The position numbers and the translations under genes are program-made. The notes under the pieces were generated by a model, which was not told the DNA's origin, did no database searches, and saw only the letters and a program-made list of their open reading frames with translations. This document shows, one piece after another, positions 53,275 through 54,639 of a stretch of DNA of 54,639 nucleotides. The DNA is from Planctomycetota bacterium (GTDB lineage: Bacteria; Planctomycetota; Phycisphaerae; Sedimentisphaerales; Anaerobacaceae), in assembly GCA_013349615.1 (NCBI GenBank), contig DUZJ01000014.1:1-54639 (forward strand), given 5' to 3'. Within the stretch, counting starts at the first letter, position 1. Each line of letters starts with the position of its first letter.

Positions 53275-54639
53275 TTACCAGAAGATAATGTAGAAAACGG
53301 CCACCGCTGCCAGCACCAGACCGCCTGCCAGTTTCACTTCAGGCGTTGTTCTAATATCGATGTCCTCACGGACCGGCAGTTCCTTTGGTTTGTCTAATGG
53401 TTTAAAGAAGGTGATTAATCCCATAATCATCAGTACAAGCAGGAAAGCAATCGCAACCTGAATCAGGAAGTGCAATTCTCCTACGAATGCCTGAAACAGT
53501 CCATAGATAATCGGCCCGGAAATCAGCGCCGCCACCCCCGCCAATCCCGGCGCTTTGGGCACCATCATACCGAACAGAAAAGCCGCTACGGCACCAGGCC
53601 AGATGTACCCCTGAAACTGCTGAATATACTGAAAAACTCCACCGAACTTCGGGTTGTCCAGCCGAGGCGCAAGCAGGCAACCTGCAACTATAAAAACCAG
53701 CGTCATCACACGCCCCAGAAGCAATAATCGTTTCTGCGAAGCATCGCGGTCAAACATCCGGTTATATACATCCATCGTAAAAATCGTGGAAGCTGAGTTC
53801 AACATCGAAGCCAGAGAGCTGATGACCGCGCCGGCAATGGCTGCAAACATAAATCCGCGTAATCCCGCCGGTACGAGGTTGCGAATCAACATTGGAAACG
53901 CTTCATCAGCCTTTGCCATCTGGTCGCCGTAGAGCTGGTTGGACATAATCCCCGGCATTACAATTGCGAATGGAATCAACAACCAAAGAGCGCCGGCGAA
54001 GATAACACCCAGTTGGCCGTCGCGAAGCGTTTTGGCTGCCAAATTACGCTGCACGATAAACTGGTTCAAACCGCAGTAATAAACTATCACAATCCACATA
54101 CCGGAGAACACACCCGTCCAGGGCAGTCCCTCATGGTCGGCGGCAAGGACCATGTGCAGTTGGCTTCTGTTGACAGTCGAAAACTGCTCCCAGCCTCCGC
54201 AAGCGTGCAGACCCAGAAAAAAAGTAATTACACCGCCAAGAAGCAGCGCTCCTCCCTGGAACAAATCAGCCCAGGCCACAGCTTTGAGTCCGCCCCAGGC
54301 GGTATAGGCCGCGGCAATCAATCCGATGAGCCAGACGCCCACAGTCAAGTCCATATCGAATATCTTATGCAGGGTCAAACCTCCGGAATAAAGTACGGCT
54401 GTCAGCAGAACCGCTATATAAATTACAACTGTGGTCAACGCCATAAGCGCACGAGCTGCGGAATTATAGCGATATTCGAGGTATTCCGGCATCGTATAAA
54501 TGCCCGCTTTAAGGAAGCGGGGCAATAAGGTAAAGGCAATCACTACAATGCCGATACTCCCAACCAATTGCCAGTTGCTCACTGCCAGCCCCACACTGCC
54601 GGCGCCCTGGCCGGCCATCCCCACAAACTGCTCGGTTGA
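53275..54639 (-). CDS. Sodium:solute symporter (SSS family), 5' end cut by window
   Basis: The reading frame is open to the window edge, so the start lies beyond 54639; 454 residues are visible. It contains STEQFVGMAGQGAGSVGLAV, typical of the second/third helix region of SGLT-type symporters, then TMPEYLEYRYN, AWGGLKAVAWADLFQG and SSLASMLNSASTIFTMDVYNR. About eleven to twelve membrane helices remain. It converges on the GH2/discoidin gene, with only 10 bp between stops. Sugar uptake with sodium is likely. Confidence 0.93.
   Translation of the reverse strand, partial: STEQFVGMAGQGAGSVGLAVSNWQLVGSIGIVVIAFTLLPRFLKAGIYTMPEYLEYRYNSAARALMALTTVVIYIAVLLTAVLYSGGLTLHKIFDMDLTVGVWLIGLIAAAYTAWGGLKAVAWADLFQGGALLLGGVITFFLGLHACGGWEQFSTVNRSQLHMVLAADHEGLPWTGVFSGMWIVIVYYCGLNQFIVQRNLAAKTLRDGQLGVIFAGALWLLIPFAIVMPGIMSNQLYGDQMAKADEAFPMLIRNLVPAGLRGFMFAAIAGAVISSLASMLNSASTIFTMDVYNRMFDRDASQKRLLLLGRVMTLVFIVAGCLLAPRLDNPKFGGVFQYIQQFQGYIWPGAVAAFLFGMMVPKAPGLAGVAALISGPIIYGLFQAFVGELHFLIQVAIAFLLVLMIMGLITFFKPLDKPKELPVREDIDIRTTPEVKLAGGLVLAAVAVFYIIFW

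Overview
The window looks like a chromosomal segment from an anaerobic or facultatively anaerobic member of the PVC group, most likely a Phycisphaerae-type planctomycete. This is inferred from gene content, not from a marker gene. It has many PQQ-like beta-propeller proteins, Tat-exported Gfo/Idh/MocA and sulfatase proteins, large exported glycoside hydrolases, the siroheme-dependent (Ahb) haem route, and many short palindromic repeats. No rRNA, tRNA, CRISPR array or complete transposase was seen.

Region 1 (about 1.2-17.3 kb, + strand) is a long co-directional cluster. It encodes a beta-propeller protein, an ABC ATPase and a large FtsX-type permease, a second beta-propeller, an NHL-type propeller with a CGCC motif, a tiny Cys-rich exported protein, a Tat-exported polyferredoxin, a NosR/NapH-like membrane polyferredoxin, a multi-TM protein with a beta-propeller, a HydC-HydB (NuoE-NuoF) fusion, and a [2Fe-2S]/GltD-like flavoprotein without the usual NAD(P)H domain. 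The gene order suggests that NADH oxidation in the cytoplasm is wired through iron-sulfur proteins across the membrane to exported proteins. This is the best candidate here for an undescribed system. A Cys-rich membrane protein converges on its 3' end.

Region 2 (18.0-20.8 kb, +) has a fifth beta-propeller protein behind a near-consensus sigma70 promoter, and a Tat-exported Gfo/Idh/MocA oxidoreductase. Region 3 (20.8-25.1 kb, -) carries clpB plus two detached copies of its 3' end, which bracket a retropepsin-like protease and an exported basic protein. Region 4 (25.3-29.9 kb, -) is a haem operon: a CcsA/HemX-like membrane protein, hemA, ahbD and ahbC.

Region 5 (30.5-54.6 kb, nearly all +) is a glycan-utilisation locus. 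It has a six-hairpin glycosidase-like protein, an alpha-glucuronidase-like/malectin protein, two URO-D/methyltransferase-like proteins, a Tat/lipoprotein sulfatase, two GH2-type enzymes (one with a C-terminal discoidin domain), a GH38-like alpha-mannosidase, a sugar-porter MFS protein and two sodium:solute symporters (the last cut by the window edge). Together they suggest extracytoplasmic breakdown of a complex, probably sulfated and uronate- or mannose-containing glycan, followed by uptake.

Several families of short palindromic elements are scattered across the window, and many lie inside reading frames without breaking them: an insert within ahbD, in two signal-peptide regions, in the N-terminus of a beta-propeller protein, and at C-termini of two redox proteins. 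A 66-bp inverted repeat (65/66 match) sits between the divergent haem and glycan operons.
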